A DNA stretch of 64,000 nucleotides, taken from Achromobacter sp. B7 (GTDB lineage: Bacteria; Pseudomonadota; Gammaproteobacteria; Burkholderiales; Burkholderiaceae_B). Of the stretch, positions 48,351-59,615 are shown in pieces (positions within the stretch are counted from its first letter, which is position 1; the number at the start of each line of letters is the position of its first letter). The position numbers and the translations under genes were made by a program. The DNA is taken from the NCBI RefSeq assembly GCF_003600685.1, contig NZ_CP032084.1, forward strand, positions 1,860,001-1,924,000, written 5' to 3'. The notes under the pieces are model-generated. The model made no database searches, was not told the DNA's origin, and saw nothing but the letters and a program-made list of their open reading frames with translations.

Positions 48351-48841
48351 CGCAGGAATTCGCTTCTGCAGTTTCTGAAACGCCCGCCGGTTCCGCGGGC
48401 AATATCGGCTCGGCATTGCGCGCGCTGCGACAGTCCAAGGGTTGGTCCCTGGACGAGGTGTCCAGCCGGATCAAGTTTTCCACGAAGCAGATCGAAGCCC
48501 TTGAAAACGAAGCGTGGGCAGACTTGCCCACCGGCGTTTCCCTGCGCGGGCTGGTCCGCAACTATGCGCGTTTGCTGGGTGCCGATTCCCAGGCCATCGT
48601 CGACTCGCTTGACCCGAAGGCCCGCGTTACCGGCCCCGTCAAGCTGAGCCCGGGCGCCCTGCATTCGGCGCATTCCATTCCCCAATCCAGTGCTGACGAC
48701 GAGCGTTCGTCGTCCACGTCCTGGGGCTGGTTGATCGCCATTGTGCTGGTGCTGGCCGCCGGCGTGGCGTACGCCTTCTGGCAAGGCTGGTTGCCGCAGC
48801 AGTGGCTGCCGTTCGACTGGCTGCCCAAGCCCACCAAGTAA
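48347..48841 (+). CDS. RodZ-like HTH membrane protein, short form
   Basis: A 164-residue protein: an HTH_25 domain (residues about 20-90, with [19 protein letters not shown] and [15 protein letters not shown]) and one membrane segment at about 125-145 ([20 protein letters not shown]). RodZ links MreB to the envelope, but a full RodZ has a periplasmic DUF4115 domain of about 100 residues, which is missing here. It overlaps rlmN by four bases and lies 13 bases before ispG, a neighbour typical of rodZ. Call by position and domain. Confidence 0.82.
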   Translation: MTQEFASAVSETPAGSAGNIGSALRALRQSKGWSLDEVSSRIKFSTKQIEALENEAWADLPTGVSLRGLVRNYARLLGADSQAIVDSLDPKARVTGPVKLSPGALHSAHSIPQSSADDERSSSTSWGWLIAIVLVLAAGVAYAFWQGWLPQQWLPFDWLPKPTK

Positions 48842-48854
48842 ACCGGTTCCACCG

Positions 48855-50141
48855 ATGCAAGATTCCTCTCTGCCTTGCCACGATGCGCCGCCTCCCTCTG
48901 TGGGGGCCGCCATGCGCCGCGCCACCCGTTCGGTGGCGGTGAAGTGGGGTGATCGCGTCGTCATGGTTGGCGGCGATGCCCCGGTCGTGGTGCAGTCCAT
49001 GACCAATACCGATACCGCCGACGCCATCGCCACGGCGATCCAGGTCAAGGAACTGGCGCAGGCCGGTTCCGAGCTGGTGCGTATCACTGTCAACACGCCC
49101 GAGGCGGCCCGCGAAGTGGTCGCCATCCGCGAACAGCTGGACCGCATGGGCGTGAACGTGCCGCTGGTCGGCGACTTCCATTACAACGGCCACAAGCTGC
49201 TGACGCAGTTCCCGGAATGCGCGCAAGCGCTGTCCAAGTACCGGATCAACCCCGGCAACATGGGTGGCGGCAAGCGGCGCGACGACAACTTCGCGCAGAT
49301 GATCGAAGTGGCTTGCCGTTACGACAAGCCGGTGCGCATCGGCGTGAACTGGGGCAGCCTGGATCACGAACTGATGGCGCGCAAGATGGACGAAAACAGC
49401 CGTCGCGCGCAACCCTGGGAGGCCCAGGCCGTGATGCGTGACGCGCTGGTCGTGTCGGCCATCAGCAATGCCCAGCGTGCCGAGGAATTGGGCTTGCGCC
49501 GCGATGCGATCATCCTGTCGTGCAAGGTCAGCCATGTCCAGGACTTGATTGCCGTTTACCGCGACCTGTCCGCCCGCTGCGATTATCCGCTGCACCTGGG
49601 CCTGACCGAAGCCGGCATGGGCAGCAAGGGCATCGTGGCCTCCACCGCCGCGCTGGCCGTGCTGCTGCAGCAAGGCATTGGCGACACCATCCGCATTTCG
49701 TTGACGCCGGAACCCGGCGGCGACCGCAGCCGCGAAGCCATCGTGGCGCAAGAAATCCTGCAGACCATGGGCCTGCGCGCGTTCACCCCCATGGTGGTCG
49801 CATGCCCCGGCTGTGGCCGGACCAGCAGCACGTTCTTCCAGGAACTTGCCGACAGCATCCAGTCCTACCTGCGTCGTCAGATGCCGGTCTGGAAGTCGCA
49901 ATATCCGGGCGTCGAAAGCATGAACGTCGCGGTCATGGGCTGTGTGGTCAATGGGCCGGGCGAAAGCCGCCATGCCGATATCGGTATCAGTCTGCCGGGA
50001 ACGGGCGAAGTGCCCGCGGCGCCGGTATTCGTGGATGGCGAACGCACGGTCACCCTCAAAGGCGACCATATCGCCGAAGAGTTCCAGGCCATCGTCGAAG
50101 ACTACGTGGCGCGCCGTTACGGCGTGCTCGCCTCTCATTAA
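48855..50141 (+). CDS. ispG: 4-hydroxy-3-methylbut-2-enyl-diphosphate synthase
   Basis: A 428-residue enzyme for the penultimate step of the MEP isoprenoid pathway. The 4Fe-4S cluster is held by Cys317 and Cys320 (CPGCGRTSS) and Cys363 ([11 protein letters not shown]). [17 protein letters not shown] and FHYNGH-type residues in the barrel match the family. I start at the ATG giving [10 protein letters not shown]; earlier codons lie inside the rodZ-like gene. No ispH is near. Bacterial short form without the plant-like insertion. Confidence 0.96.
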   Translation: MQDSSLPCHDAPPPSVGAAMRRATRSVAVKWGDRVVMVGGDAPVVVQSMTNTDTADAIATAIQVKELAQAGSELVRITVNTPEAAREVVAIREQLDRMGVNVPLVGDFHYNGHKLLTQFPECAQALSKYRINPGNMGGGKRRDDNFAQMIEVACRYDKPVRIGVNWGSLDHELMARKMDENSRRAQPWEAQAVMRDALVVSAISNAQRAEELGLRRDAIILSCKVSHVQDLIAVYRDLSARCDYPLHLGLTEAGMGSKGIVASTAALAVLLQQGIGDTIRISLTPEPGGDRSREAIVAQEILQTMGLRAFTPMVVACPGCGRTSSTFFQELADSIQSYLRRQMPVWKSQYPGVESMNVAVMGCVVNGPGESRHADIGISLPGTGEVPAAPVFVDGERTVTLKGDHIAEEFQAIVEDYVARRYGVLASH

Positions 50142-50196
50142 AAGAAAGGGTGTAGCCGCAAACGCGCCGGCAGGCGCGTGATGCGGCATGATCAAG

Positions 50197-51483
50197 ATGA
50201 CTCAAGCTTTCCAGAAAGTCGCCGCCATACGCGGCATGAATGACGTGTTGCCCGGGCCGAGCGCCCGCTGGGAACAATTCGAGGAAATCGTGCGCGGCTG
50301 GCTGCGCGGCTACGGCTATCGCAACGTGCGTACGCCCGTGCTTGAGCATACGCGCCTGTTCACGCGCGGCATCGGCGAAGTGACCGACATCGTCGAAAAA
50401 GAGATGTACACGTTCACCGATGCGCTGAATGGCGAGTCGCTGACGATGCGCCCTGAAATGACGGCCGGCATCGTGCGCGCCTCCATCGAGCACAACCTGC
50501 TCTATGACCGCCCGCAACGCGTTTATTCGATCGGCCCGGTTTTCCGCCACGAACGCCCGCAGCGCGGCCGTTACCGCCAGTTCCACCAGATCGACGTCGA
50601 AGCCCTGGGCTTTGTCGGCCCCGACGTGGATGCCGAACTCATCGTCATGCTTGCCCGCCTGTGGAAGCTGCTGGGTCTGAAGGACGTGCGCCTTGAACTC
50701 AATTCGCTGGGTCAGCCCGCCGAACGCGCCGCGCACCGCGCCGCGCTGATCGAGCACCTGGAAAAGCACCGCGACATTCTGGACGAAGACGGCCAGCGCC
50801 GCTTGTACACGAACCCGCTGCGCGTGCTGGATACGAAGAATCCGGCCATGCAGGAAATGGCTAACAGCGCGCCGCGCCTGTTCGATTTCCTGGGTGACGA
50901 ATCGCGCGCGCACTTCGAAGGCGTTTGCCAGCGCTTGACGGAAGCCGGCATTGAATACAGCCTGAATCCGCGCCTGGTGCGCGGGCTGGACTACTACAAC
51001 CTGACCGTGTTCGAGTGGGTCACCGATCGCCTCGGCTCCCAGGGCACGGTGTGCGGCGGTGGTCGTTACGACGGTTTGATTGAACTGCTGGGCGGCAAGC
51101 CCGCTCCCGCGGTCGGCTTTGCCATCGGCATGGAACGCCTGCTGGACCTCTGGGAACAGAGCGTTCAGTTGGACGCCCCTGCCGAATGCGACGTGTACGT
51201 GGTGCATCAGGGTGAAGACGCGCAGCGCCTGGCGGCCCGTGTGGGCGAGTCGCTGCGCGATGCCGGCCTGTCCGTGATCGTGCATGCCGGTTCGGCCGGC
51301 TTCAAGTCGCAATTCAAGCGCGCTGATGCCAGTGGCGCCCGCGTTGCGGTTATTCTTGGCGCCGACGAAGTCGCATCGCAGACCGCCAGCGTCAAATATT
51401 TGCGTGCGGATGCCCAAGGCGACGCGGCGCAGCAGCAGGTCCCGCTTGCGGATCTGGCTGCGGTACTGAACAACAAGGGTTAA
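50197..51483 (+). CDS. hisS: Histidyl-tRNA synthetase
   Basis: A 428-residue class II synthetase. Motifs include [11 protein letters not shown] near the N-terminus, motif 2 [20 protein letters not shown], the His-specific [15 protein letters not shown] and [18 protein letters not shown], and motif 3 [15 protein letters not shown], followed by an anticodon-binding domain. I choose the ATG at 50197 ([10 protein letters not shown]); one at 50188 adds three residues. The next gene starts three bases after the stop. Confidence 0.97.
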   Translation: MTQAFQKVAAIRGMNDVLPGPSARWEQFEEIVRGWLRGYGYRNVRTPVLEHTRLFTRGIGEVTDIVEKEMYTFTDALNGESLTMRPEMTAGIVRASIEHNLLYDRPQRVYSIGPVFRHERPQRGRYRQFHQIDVEALGFVGPDVDAELIVMLARLWKLLGLKDVRLELNSLGQPAERAAHRAALIEHLEKHRDILDEDGQRRLYTNPLRVLDTKNPAMQEMANSAPRLFDFLGDESRAHFEGVCQRLTEAGIEYSLNPRLVRGLDYYNLTVFEWVTDRLGSQGTVCGGGRYDGLIELLGGKPAPAVGFAIGMERLLDLWEQSVQLDAPAECDVYVVHQGEDAQRLAARVGESLRDAGLSVIVHAGSAGFKSQFKRADASGARVAVILGADEVASQTASVKYLRADAQGDAAQQQVPLADLAAVLNNKG

Positions 51484-51486
51484 GGC

Positions 51487-52125
51487 ATGGCATACGATCT
51501 CGAAGAACAGGAAAAGCTGGACGCCATCAAGGCGTGGTGGGCTCGATACGGCACGCTGGTCGTGACGCTGTTTGCCGTGGTGGCGCTGGCCTGGGGTGGT
51601 TGGTGGGGCTGGAAGGCCTATGAATCGCACCGTGCCAACCAGGCCATGGGCTACTTCGAAGCGCTGGAAGATGCGGCACGCCTGGGCGGCGCCGATTCGG
51701 CGGTGCGCATCAAGACGGCGGCCGCCACGCTGCGCGAGCAGTACCCGGCCACCGGCTATGCCGCGCGCGGCGCGCTGGTGGCGGCTCAGGCCCTGCAAGC
51801 CCAGAAGGACGAAGCCGGCGCGCGTGAGCAGCTGGAATGGCTGGCGGCGCAAGGCAAGAATCCGTCAATGCAGGCCGTGGCCCGTCTGCGTCTGGCCGGC
51901 ATGCTGCTGGATCAAAAGCAGTTTGATGCAGCGCTTGCGCAATTGAACAATCCGCCGGCTGCCTTTGCCGCCTTGTTTGCTGACCGTCGTGGCGATATTC
52001 TCGCGGCGCAAGGCAAGCGCGATGAAGCGCGTGCGGCCTGGCAAAGCGCCATTGATGGCTTGGGCACGGCGAATCCGCTGACCCAGGTTGTGCAATTGAA
52101 ACTGGATGCCCTGAGCGGAGCGTAA
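51487..52125 (+). CDS. YfgM-like TPR membrane protein
   Basis: A 212-residue protein with a short cytoplasmic N-terminus (EEQEKLDAIKAWWARYG), a membrane segment at about 20-43 and a periplasmic domain with TPR-like helices. E. coli YfgM works at the SecYEG translocon with PpiD. The gene lies between hisS and bamB, exactly the enterobacterial position. It begins three bases after hisS and precedes bamB by five bases. Confidence 0.88.
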   Translation: MAYDLEEQEKLDAIKAWWARYGTLVVTLFAVVALAWGGWWGWKAYESHRANQAMGYFEALEDAARLGGADSAVRIKTAAATLREQYPATGYAARGALVAAQALQAQKDEAGAREQLEWLAAQGKNPSMQAVARLRLAGMLLDQKQFDAALAQLNNPPAAFAALFADRRGDILAAQGKRDEARAAWQSAIDGLGTANPLTQVVQLKLDALSGA

Positions 52126-52130
52126 CTGTA

Positions 52131-53288
52131 ATGCGTAAATTTGCCCCTGGTCGTACGTGGCGTGGCGCGGTCTGCCTGGCAAGCTTGCTTGCCCTGGGCG
52201 GCTGCGGTTTGTTCTCCCACGATGACGGCCGATACGATCCCGCCCCGCTGACCGAATACAAGGCCGGCATGTCCGTGCGCCAGATCTGGTCCACGTCGAT
52301 CGGCAGCGGCTCGGGCCTTGGCTTTGCGCCCACGGTGCTGGGCACGGCCGTCTACGCCGCCACGCCGGATGGCTCGGTCGGCAAGTTCGACCTGCAAAGT
52401 GGCCGCCCGTTGTGGAAGGCCAAGACCGAAGGCAAGCTGTCCGCCGGTGCCGGCAGCGACGGCACCACGACCGCAGTCGCCTCGCCCGATGGCGACGTGA
52501 TCGCGTTCGACGACACCGGCAAGGTCAAGTGGAAGGTCCGCGCGACCAGCGACGTCACGATCCCGCCGGTGGTGGGCTATGGCATTGTCGTCGTGCGCAG
52601 CGGCGACTACCGCATTCAGGCGTTCGACGCCAATAGCGGCGAACGCGTCTGGAACGTGCAACGCCCCGGTCCGTCGCTGGCCTTGCGCAGCGTGTCGCAA
52701 ATGGTCCTGGCCGAAGGCCTGGTGATCACCGGGCTGCCTGGCGGCAAGCTGATGGCAATCGCGTCCGACAGCGGCAACGTGCAATGGGAAGGCACCGTGG
52801 CTACGCCGCGCGGCGCCAGCGACCTTGAACGCCTGACCGACGTCGTCGGCACGCCGCGTATCACGGGCAATCTTCTTTGCGCAGTCGCCTACCAAGGGCG
52901 TATCGTCTGCTTTGACGTGACCGCCGGCGGCCGTCCGTTGTGGGCCAAGGACTTCTCCAGCGTCAGCGGCATGACGCTGGATGACCGTTTTGCCTATTCG
53001 GCAGATCAAAATAGCGTTGTCAACGCGTTTGCGCTGGATAATGGCGGCAATGTGTGGAAGCAAGCGGCGCTGAAGAATCGCCAGCTGACCGCCCCGGCCA
53101 TGCTGGGCGGCGCGCTTGCCGTGGGCGACCTGGAAGGTTATCTGCACTTCCTGTCGCGTAGTGATGGCAGCCTGATGGCCCGGCTGTCCGTGGGTGGAGG
53201 CGCCGTCGTTTCGCCGCCGCAAACCACCCCCCAAGGTGTGCTGGTCCAGACGGGCAATGGCAATCTCGTCATGATCGGCGCCAACTAA
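52131..53288 (+). CDS. bamB: Outer-membrane assembly lipoprotein BamB
   Basis: A 385-residue lipoprotein. The signal peptide ends LALGGC, with the lipidated Cys at about residue 25, followed by an eight-bladed beta-propeller with recurring Gly-Trp blades ([28 protein letters not shown]). BamB is a scaffold of the BamA complex that inserts outer-membrane proteins. Tightly packed between yfgM and der. Confidence 0.95.
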   Translation: MRKFAPGRTWRGAVCLASLLALGGCGLFSHDDGRYDPAPLTEYKAGMSVRQIWSTSIGSGSGLGFAPTVLGTAVYAATPDGSVGKFDLQSGRPLWKAKTEGKLSAGAGSDGTTTAVASPDGDVIAFDDTGKVKWKVRATSDVTIPPVVGYGIVVVRSGDYRIQAFDANSGERVWNVQRPGPSLALRSVSQMVLAEGLVITGLPGGKLMAIASDSGNVQWEGTVATPRGASDLERLTDVVGTPRITGNLLCAVAYQGRIVCFDVTAGGRPLWAKDFSSVSGMTLDDRFAYSADQNSVVNAFALDNGGNVWKQAALKNRQLTAPAMLGGALAVGDLEGYLHFLSRSDGSLMARLSVGGGAVVSPPQTTPQGVLVQTGNGNLVMIGAN

Positions 53289-53314
53289 AAACCTATAGAA
53301 CAAAGCCTTACACC

Positions 53315-54673
53315 GTGTCTTTCAAGCCTGTCGTTGCCCTGGTCGGTCGCCCCAATGTGGGGAAGTCGACCCTTTTCAACCGCCTGACGCGATCGCGCGC
53401 CGCGCTGGTGGCCGATTTTTCCGGCCTGACCCGCGACCGCCATTACGGTGAGGGCAGGGTAGGCGAGATCCCGTTCATCGCTATCGATACCGGTGGTTTC
53501 GAACCCGTCGCCAAGGACGGGATCCTGCTGGAGATGGCGCGCCAGACCCGGCAGGCCATCGCCGAGGCTGACGTCGTGGTGTTCCTGGTGGACGCTCGCG
53601 CCGGCCTGAACGCCCACGACCACCAGATCGCCCAACTGCTGCGCAAGTCTGGCCAGCAGCGCGTGCTGCTGGCGGTGAACAAGGCCGAAGGCATGGGCTT
53701 GGGCCCCGCCATTGCCGAATTCCACGAACTGGGCTTGGGCCAACCCTTTCCGATTTCGGCAGCGCACGGTGACGGCATCGTCGACCTGATCGAACTGGCC
53801 CTGAAGGACCTGGCCGAACCGCCGGCCGAAGACGAGGCGTTCGAAGAAGGCGAGGGCGAGCACGATCACCGCATCAAGCTGGCCATCGTCGGTCGTCCCA
53901 ACGTGGGCAAGTCGACGCTTATCAATACGCTGATGGGCGAAGAGCGCGTCATTGCGTTCGACTTGCCCGGTACGACGCGCGACGCCATCGAGATCGACTT
54001 CGATCGCGATGGCCGCCGCTACACGCTGATCGACACGGCCGGCCTGCGCAAGCGCGGCAAGGTCTTTGAGGCTGTCGAGAAGTTCTCGGTCATCAAGACG
54101 TTGCAGGCCATCGAGGCCAGCAACGTCGTGTTGCTGATGCTGGACGCGCACACCGAAATTTCCGAGCAGGACGCCCACATTGCGGGCTTCGTGCTGGAAA
54201 CGGGTCGTGCCGTGGTGGTCGCCATCAACAAATGGGACGGCCTGGACGGCGAGGAAAAGGAACGCATCGAACGCGAGTTTCAACGCAAGCTGCGGTTCCT
54301 GTCGTTCGCGCGCATGCATACCATCTCGGCGCTGCGTGGCCAGGGCATCAAGCCGTTGCTCAAGTCCATCAACTCGGCGCACGCCGCGGCGTTCGCCAAG
54401 CTGTCCACGCCGAAGCTGACGCGTGAACTTCAGGCCGCTATCGAACAGCAACAGCCGCCGCGCAAGGGTATCTTCCGCCCCAAGATGCGCTACGCGCACC
54501 AAGGGGGGCAGAACCCGCCGCTGGTCGTCATTCACGGCAATGCCCTGGATGCCATCCCCGATTCGTATCGCCGCTATCTGGAAACGCGTTTCCGCAATGC
54601 GTTCGATCTGGCCGGCACGCCGCTGCGCATCGAATTCAAGTCGTCGCACAACCCCTACGCGCAGGAAAGCTGA
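53315..54673 (+). CDS. der: GTPase Der (EngA)
   Basis: A 452-residue protein with two consecutive GTPase domains, each with [10 protein letters not shown] in its P-loop (residues about 8-17 and 190-200), and a KH-like C-terminal domain, the layout unique to Der, an essential 50S assembly factor. It starts at a GTG codon ([11 protein letters not shown], the first residue read as Met). An acidic linker ([13 protein letters not shown]) joins the two G domains. Confidence 0.97.
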   Translation: MSFKPVVALVGRPNVGKSTLFNRLTRSRAALVADFSGLTRDRHYGEGRVGEIPFIAIDTGGFEPVAKDGILLEMARQTRQAIAEADVVVFLVDARAGLNAHDHQIAQLLRKSGQQRVLLAVNKAEGMGLGPAIAEFHELGLGQPFPISAAHGDGIVDLIELALKDLAEPPAEDEAFEEGEGEHDHRIKLAIVGRPNVGKSTLINTLMGEERVIAFDLPGTTRDAIEIDFDRDGRRYTLIDTAGLRKRGKVFEAVEKFSVIKTLQAIEASNVVLLMLDAHTEISEQDAHIAGFVLETGRAVVVAINKWDGLDGEEKERIEREFQRKLRFLSFARMHTISALRGQGIKPLLKSINSAHAAAFAKLSTPKLTRELQAAIEQQQPPRKGIFRPKMRYAHQGGQNPPLVVIHGNALDAIPDSYRRYLETRFRNAFDLAGTPLRIEFKSSHNPYAQES

Positions 54674-54676
54674 TCC

Positions 54677-55750
54677 ATGAGCCGTTTCTGGAGTCCCGTG
54701 GTCGGGACGCTCAGTCCGTATGTCCCGGGCGAGCAGCCCAAGCTTCAGAACCTGGTCAAGCTGAATACCAACGAGCACCCGTACGGGCCGTCGCCCAAGG
54801 TGCTCGAGGCCATCCGCGCGGCCGCTGACGACACGCTAAAGCTGTATCCGGATCCGGCTTCGGACCGGCTGCGCCAGGCAATCGCGACCACCGTCGGCGT
54901 GCAAGCCGACCAGGTCTTCGTCGGCAATGGATCCGACGAGGTGCTGGCGCACGCATTTCTTGCGCTGCTCAAGCACGACAAGCCGCTGCGCTTTCCCGAC
55001 ATCACCTACAGCTTCTATCCGGTCTACTGCGGCTTGTACGGTATCGAGTACGAAACGGTGCCGCTGGCGGCGGACTTTTCCATCAATGTCGACGACTACC
55101 TGCCGGGTGCAAACGGGCAGGCAGGCGCCATCATCTTCCCCAATCCCAATGCGCCGACCGGCCGGGCGCTAAGCCTGGCCGATGTTGAACGCATCGTGGC
55201 CGGCAACCCGGAGGCGGTTGTGGTGGTGGACGAGGCCTATGTGGACTTCGGCGGGGAATCCGCGGTGGGCCTGGTGGCCCGCTATGACAACCTGTTGGTC
55301 GTGCAGACGCTGTCCAAGTCGCGCTCGCTGGCAGGGTTGCGCGTTGGTTTTGCCGTGGGCAGCGCCGAACTCATCGATGGCCTTGAACGCGTAAAGAACA
55401 GTTTCAACTCCTACCCGATAGATCGCCTGGCGTCGGCCGGCGCAGTAGCGGCATTGGAGGATACAGAGTACTTTGACAAGACTCGCCAAGCCGTGATCGA
55501 AACCCGGTCGCGGATGACGGCGGGCTTGCAAGCGTTGAACTTTGAGGTTTTGCCGTCGGCCGCGAATTTCGTGTTCGCGCGCCATTCCTCAAAAGACGCT
55601 TCGGGCCTGGCCGCCGCCTTGCGCGAGCGCAGCATCATCGTGCGTCATTTTCGTCATGCTCGCATCGATCAGTTTTTGCGCATCACTGTGGGCACTGACG
55701 AGCAGGTCAACCTGCTTTTGAAGGCGCTTGAAGAGGTCCTGAAAGCGTGA
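54677..55750 (+). CDS. hisC: Histidinol-phosphate aminotransferase
   Basis: A 357-residue PLP enzyme of histidine synthesis. The PLP lysine is Lys214 in [28 protein letters not shown] near the start and [19 protein letters not shown] near the end fit the family. It starts three bases after der, outside a his operon; hisZ is also in the window but other his genes are not. Could act on tyrosine or phenylalanine as well. Confidence 0.92.
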   Translation: MSRFWSPVVGTLSPYVPGEQPKLQNLVKLNTNEHPYGPSPKVLEAIRAAADDTLKLYPDPASDRLRQAIATTVGVQADQVFVGNGSDEVLAHAFLALLKHDKPLRFPDITYSFYPVYCGLYGIEYETVPLAADFSINVDDYLPGANGQAGAIIFPNPNAPTGRALSLADVERIVAGNPEAVVVVDEAYVDFGGESAVGLVARYDNLLVVQTLSKSRSLAGLRVGFAVGSAELIDGLERVKNSFNSYPIDRLASAGAVAALEDTEYFDKTRQAVIETRSRMTAGLQALNFEVLPSAANFVFARHSSKDASGLAAALRERSIIVRHFRHARIDQFLRITVGTDEQVNLLLKALEEVLKA

Positions 55751-55908
55751 TCTTCAGGGGCATTTCAGCTTGAAATTTCTGGTGTCACTTTTGCTTCCTG
55801 GCCAAGTAGCACGGGCCGGGAAAACCCTGTAGAGTACATGTTTCGGTGTGCTCCACCAGCACAAGAAAGCACATCATCACTCAATAACAAACAAATGGAG
55901 CCTGGCCA

Positions 55909-56145
55909 ATGAGCAATAAAGGGCAAACTCTGCAAGATCCGTTTCTGAACACGCTGCGCAAGGATCATGTGCCCGTGTCGATCTACTTGGTAAACGGCAT
56001 CAAGCTTCAAGGGCAAATCGAATCTTTTGATCAGTACGTGGTGCTGCTGCGCAATACGGTTACGCAAATGGTTTACAAGCATGCCATTTCCACCGTCGTT
56101 CCCGCGCGCGCCGTCAACTTTCAGGTGGAAGTCCCTGCTGAATAA
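55909..56145 (+). CDS. hfq: RNA chaperone Hfq
   Basis: A 78-residue hexameric Sm-like RNA chaperone with the Sm1 region [20 protein letters not shown] and Sm2 region [14 protein letters not shown]. The C-terminal tail is very short (NFQVEVPAE), so a C-terminal acidic tip is small. It supports small RNAs with their targets. The hfq-hflX-hflK-hflC order is as in E. coli; miaA is not in front of it here. Confidence 0.98.
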   Translation: MSNKGQTLQDPFLNTLRKDHVPVSIYLVNGIKLQGQIESFDQYVVLLRNTVTQMVYKHAISTVVPARAVNFQVEVPAE

Positions 56146-56170
56146 TCTCGCTCCAGCTGTACCTTTTTTT

Positions 56171-56204
56171 GCCCGCCTGACGGTTGACGTCGGCGGGCAT
56201 TTTC
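56171..56204 (+). terminator. Terminator-like hairpin after hfq
   Basis: GCCCGCC plus GACG pair with CGTC plus GGCGGGC with one bulge, followed by ATTTTCG. It may end part of the hfq message and reduce hflX expression, which starts 25 bases further on. Confidence 0.65.
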
Positions 56205-56229
56205 GCTTTGGCTCCAATATGGTGCATGT

Positions 56230-57336
56230 ATGCGCGCTCTGATTATCAGCGTGGATCTGGGTGACCCGGACCACGCTGCCCACGCCGAAGAATTCACCAT
56301 GCTGGCCAAGGGTGCGGGCGCGGAAGTCGTCGGTACGCTGACTGCTCGGCGCGATCGCCCCGACGCCAAGTTCTTCATCGGCTCGGGCAAAGCGGACGAA
56401 GCCGTGGCGATGGCGCAAGCCTTGCTGGCTGATATCGTTCTTTTCGACCAACCTTTGTCGCCAGCTCAGCAACGCAACCTTGAACGCGCTTTCAATCTGC
56501 GTGTGGTGGATCGCGTGGCCCTCATTCTGGACATTTTCGCGCTGCGCGCAAAAAGCCACGAGGGCAAATTGCAGGTCGAGTTGGCGCAGTTGCAGCATCT
56601 GGCCACGCGGTTGACCCGCATGTGGAGCCACCTGGAACGTCAACGCGGCGGTATCGGGATGCGCGGTCCGGGCGAATCGCAGCTTGAAATGGATCGCCGC
56701 ATGATCGGCGCCAAGGTCAAGACGCTGCGCGAGCGGCTCGATCGTGTCGAGCGCCAGCGGGTAACGCAACGGCGCGCCCGGGCCAGGGGCGGTGCGCTGT
56801 CGGTGTCGCTGGTGGGGTACACCAACGCCGGCAAATCCACGCTGTTCAATGCGCTGACGCGTGCTGACAGCTACGCCGCCGACCAGCTGTTCGCCACGCT
56901 GGACACGACCACGCGTCGTATCTGGATCGATGGAGCCGGCTCGGTGGTGGTGTCAGACACCGTCGGATTCATCCGCGACCTGCCTCACGGCCTGATCGCC
57001 GCGTTCCGCGCAACACTCGAAGAGACTGTTCACGCCGATCTGCTGCTGCATGTGGTCGACGCCGCCAGCCCGCAGCGCGACGAACAGATATTTGAAGTCA
57101 ACAAGGTTCTTGCCGAAATCGGAGCCTCCGCGATTCCGACCATTCTGGTATACAACAAGATTGACCGGGCGGGTTTGGAACCCCGGGTGGAGCGCGATGC
57201 ACATGGTACGATTGCGCGAGTATTTGTAAGCGCCACCGAGCGCGCCGGTCTGGATGCGTTGCGCGGGGCAATTGCGGAGACCGGACAGATTGTGGGAAAC
57301 AATGCCGCGAATTATCAAACTCTTCAATCTGAATGA
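56230..57336 (+). CDS. hflX: GTPase HflX
   Basis: A 368-residue GTPase. The N-terminal domain has EEFTMLAKGAGAEVVGTLTA, a helical linker contains RGPGESQLEMDRR, and the G domain has the P-loop GYTNAGKSTLFN. HflX splits 70S ribosomes after heat stress. Its 3' end overlaps hflK by 35 bases. It lacks a long C-terminal extension seen in some forms. Confidence 0.96.
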   Translation: MRALIISVDLGDPDHAAHAEEFTMLAKGAGAEVVGTLTARRDRPDAKFFIGSGKADEAVAMAQALLADIVLFDQPLSPAQQRNLERAFNLRVVDRVALILDIFALRAKSHEGKLQVELAQLQHLATRLTRMWSHLERQRGGIGMRGPGESQLEMDRRMIGAKVKTLRERLDRVERQRVTQRRARARGGALSVSLVGYTNAGKSTLFNALTRADSYAADQLFATLDTTTRRIWIDGAGSVVVSDTVGFIRDLPHGLIAAFRATLEETVHADLLLHVVDAASPQRDEQIFEVNKVLAEIGASAIPTILVYNKIDRAGLEPRVERDAHGTIARVFVSATERAGLDALRGAIAETGQIVGNNAANYQTLQSE

Positions 57337-58606
57337 CCCCGGTTGGGGTCGTGGGAACAACAATGGCTCCGAGCCGCCGCCGAAGCGGCCTCAAGGCAAT
57401 GGAGACGGCCCACCTGACCTGGACGAAGTCTGGCGCGATTTCAATAATCGCATCGGCTCCTTGTTCGGTCGCAAGGGCGGTGGCGGTGGCAACAACCGCC
57501 CCGGTAACCGAGGCGGCATGACGCCGCCATCGCCGCGCGGTACGCGCATCGGCCTGGGCGTCATCGCCCTGGTCGCGGCGGGTATCTGGCTGGCCAGTGG
57601 CTTCTACATCGTGCAAGAAGGCCAGGTCGCGGTTGTGACCCAGTTCGGCAAGTACAAGAGCACGTCGCAAGCCGGCTTCCAGTGGCGCTTGCCGTACCCC
57701 ATTCAAAGCCAGGAAATCGTCAACGTGTCGCAACTGCGCACGTTCGAAGTCGGTTTCCGTGGCGGTTCGCGCAATAAGGTCCTGCCTGAAGCGCTGATGC
57801 TCACGACGGACGAGAACATCGTCGATATGCAGTTCGTCGTGCAATACCGCCTGCGTGCCGACGGTGGCCCTGACTATCTCTTCAAGACGCGCGACCCGGA
57901 CGAATCCGTCCGCCAGGCCTCTGAAACGGCGATGCGCGAAGTCGTGGGCAAGCAGTCGATGGACTTCGTCCTGTACGAGGGCCGTACCGCTGTCGCCACG
58001 CAAGTGCAGGCCTTGATGCAGCAAATCCTGGATCGCTATCAAAGCGGTGTGCAGGTCAGCACCGTTGCCATCCAGAACGTGCAGCCGCCCGAACAGGTGC
58101 AAGCCGCCTTCGACGACGCCGTCAAGGCAGGTCAAGACCGCGAACGCCAGATCAACGAAGGCCAGGCCTACGCCAACCAGGTCGTGCCATTGGCCAGCGG
58201 CCAGGCATCGCGCATGACCGAGCAGGCTGAAGGCTACAAGGCCAAGGTGGTGGGCGATGCGCAGGGTAATAGCTCGCGCTTCACCAGCATCCTGGGCGAA
58301 TACGAAAAGGCGCCGCAAGTCATGCGCCAGCGTATGTACCTGGAAAGCATGCAAGACATCTTCACACGCGCCAGCAAGGTCATGGTCGACACCAAGAGCA
58401 ACAACAACATGTTGTATTTGCCTTTGGACAAAATCATGCATCTGGCTGCCCAGGACGCCAGCAAGTCCAGCGTCGGCAACCCGGGTTCGCCTGCGTTGAT
58501 CAGCCCGCCAGTCCAACCGCCGTTGCGTAGCAACGCGGCACCGGCGCCCCAGTCTTCCGGCAGCAGCAATAGCAACACGCTGCCCCGCGACCGCACGTCG
58601 CGCTAA
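57302..58606 (+). CDS. hflK: FtsH modulator HflK
   Basis: A 434-residue inner-membrane protein of the stomatin/prohibitin group. A Gly/Asn/Arg-rich cytoplasmic segment (residues 14-80) precedes one membrane helix at about 82-100 (IGLGVIALVAAGIWLASGFY) and a large periplasmic band-7 domain. With HflC it forms the complex that controls FtsH protease. The ATG within hflX (MPRIIKLFNL) is conserved; it overlaps hflX. Confidence 0.95.
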   Translation: MPRIIKLFNLNDPGWGRGNNNGSEPPPKRPQGNGDGPPDLDEVWRDFNNRIGSLFGRKGGGGGNNRPGNRGGMTPPSPRGTRIGLGVIALVAAGIWLASGFYIVQEGQVAVVTQFGKYKSTSQAGFQWRLPYPIQSQEIVNVSQLRTFEVGFRGGSRNKVLPEALMLTTDENIVDMQFVVQYRLRADGGPDYLFKTRDPDESVRQASETAMREVVGKQSMDFVLYEGRTAVATQVQALMQQILDRYQSGVQVSTVAIQNVQPPEQVQAAFDDAVKAGQDRERQINEGQAYANQVVPLASGQASRMTEQAEGYKAKVVGDAQGNSSRFTSILGEYEKAPQVMRQRMYLESMQDIFTRASKVMVDTKSNNNMLYLPLDKIMHLAAQDASKSSVGNPGSPALISPPVQPPLRSNAAPAPQSSGSSNSNTLPRDRTSR

Positions 58607-58624
58607 CCCGGAGGATTTCTGATC

Positions 58625-59527
58625 ATGCAACGTTTTATGCCCATCCTGGTCGGCCTGCTTATCGTGCTGGCTGCCCTGTCGTCATGCGTCTTCGTCGTGC
58701 GCGAGCGCGACTACGCCCTGGTGTTCTCACTGGGTGAAGTGCGCAAGACCATTAATGAACCTGGCCTGTACTTCAAGGCGCCGCCGCCGTTCCAGAACGT
58801 GGTGACGCTGGACAAGCGCATTCTGACCATCGAAACCAACGAAGCCGAACGCATCCAGACTTCTGAAAAGAAGAACCTGCTGATCGATTCCTACGTGAAA
58901 TGGCGTATTGCGGACCCTCGCCAATACTACGTTTCGACGGGTGGCAACGAGCGCGTCGCACAAGAGCGCCTGCAAGCGCTGATCCGCGACGCCTTGAACG
59001 CCTCGGTCAACGTGCGTACCGTGCGTGACGTGGTTTCGACCGAACGCGACAAGATCATGGCCGAGATCCTGACCAACGTGGCCAAGCGCGCCGAGCCCCT
59101 GGGCGTGCAAATCGTCGACGTGCGCCTGCGCCGCATTGAATTCGCGCCCGAGATTTCGGAATCGGTGTACCGCCGCATGGAAGCGGAGCGTACGCGCGTC
59201 GCCAACGAGCTGCGTTCCATTGGTGCCGCCGAGGGCGAGAAGATCCGCGCCGAAGCGGATCGCCAGCGCGAAGTGATTGTGGCTCAGGCTTACGCCACGG
59301 CGCAGGGCATCATGGGTGAAGGCGACGCCGCCGCCGCTTCGATCTATGCCCAGGCTTACGGCAAGAATCCGCAGTTCTACACGTACTACAAGAGCTTGGA
59401 GGCTTACCGCGCTTCGTTCTCGAAGCCGGGCGACGTGCTGGTGGTCGACCCCAGCTCCAGCTTCTTCCAGTTCATGAAGGACCCGGCGGGCGAAGCATTG
59501 GCGCCGGTCACCGTGCCCGCCAAGTAA
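58625..59527 (+). CDS. hflC: FtsH modulator HflC
   Basis: A 300-residue partner of HflK with an N-terminal membrane helix (MPILVGLLIVLAALSSCVFV) and a periplasmic band-7 domain containing VRERDYALVFSLGEV and KRILTIETNEAERIQTSEKK. Ribosome binding site GGAGG lies a few bases upstream. Followed by a terminator. Confidence 0.95.
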   Translation: MQRFMPILVGLLIVLAALSSCVFVVRERDYALVFSLGEVRKTINEPGLYFKAPPPFQNVVTLDKRILTIETNEAERIQTSEKKNLLIDSYVKWRIADPRQYYVSTGGNERVAQERLQALIRDALNASVNVRTVRDVVSTERDKIMAEILTNVAKRAEPLGVQIVDVRLRRIEFAPEISESVYRRMEAERTRVANELRSIGAAEGEKIRAEADRQREVIVAQAYATAQGIMGEGDAAAASIYAQAYGKNPQFYTYYKSLEAYRASFSKPGDVLVVDPSSSFFQFMKDPAGEALAPVTVPAK

Positions 59528-59550
59528 GTCGCCACGCGCCTTGCACACTG

Positions 59551-59580
59551 AAAACCCCTTGGAAGTCCAAGGGGTTTTTT
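59551..59580. terminator. Terminator after hflC
   Basis: AAAACCCCTTGG and CCAAGGGGTTTT form a perfect stem with a short loop and T-tract. Confidence 0.93.
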
Positions 59581-59615
59581 ATTGCAGCAAGAGACCTTGA
59601 AGGGCTGGGCTGCGG

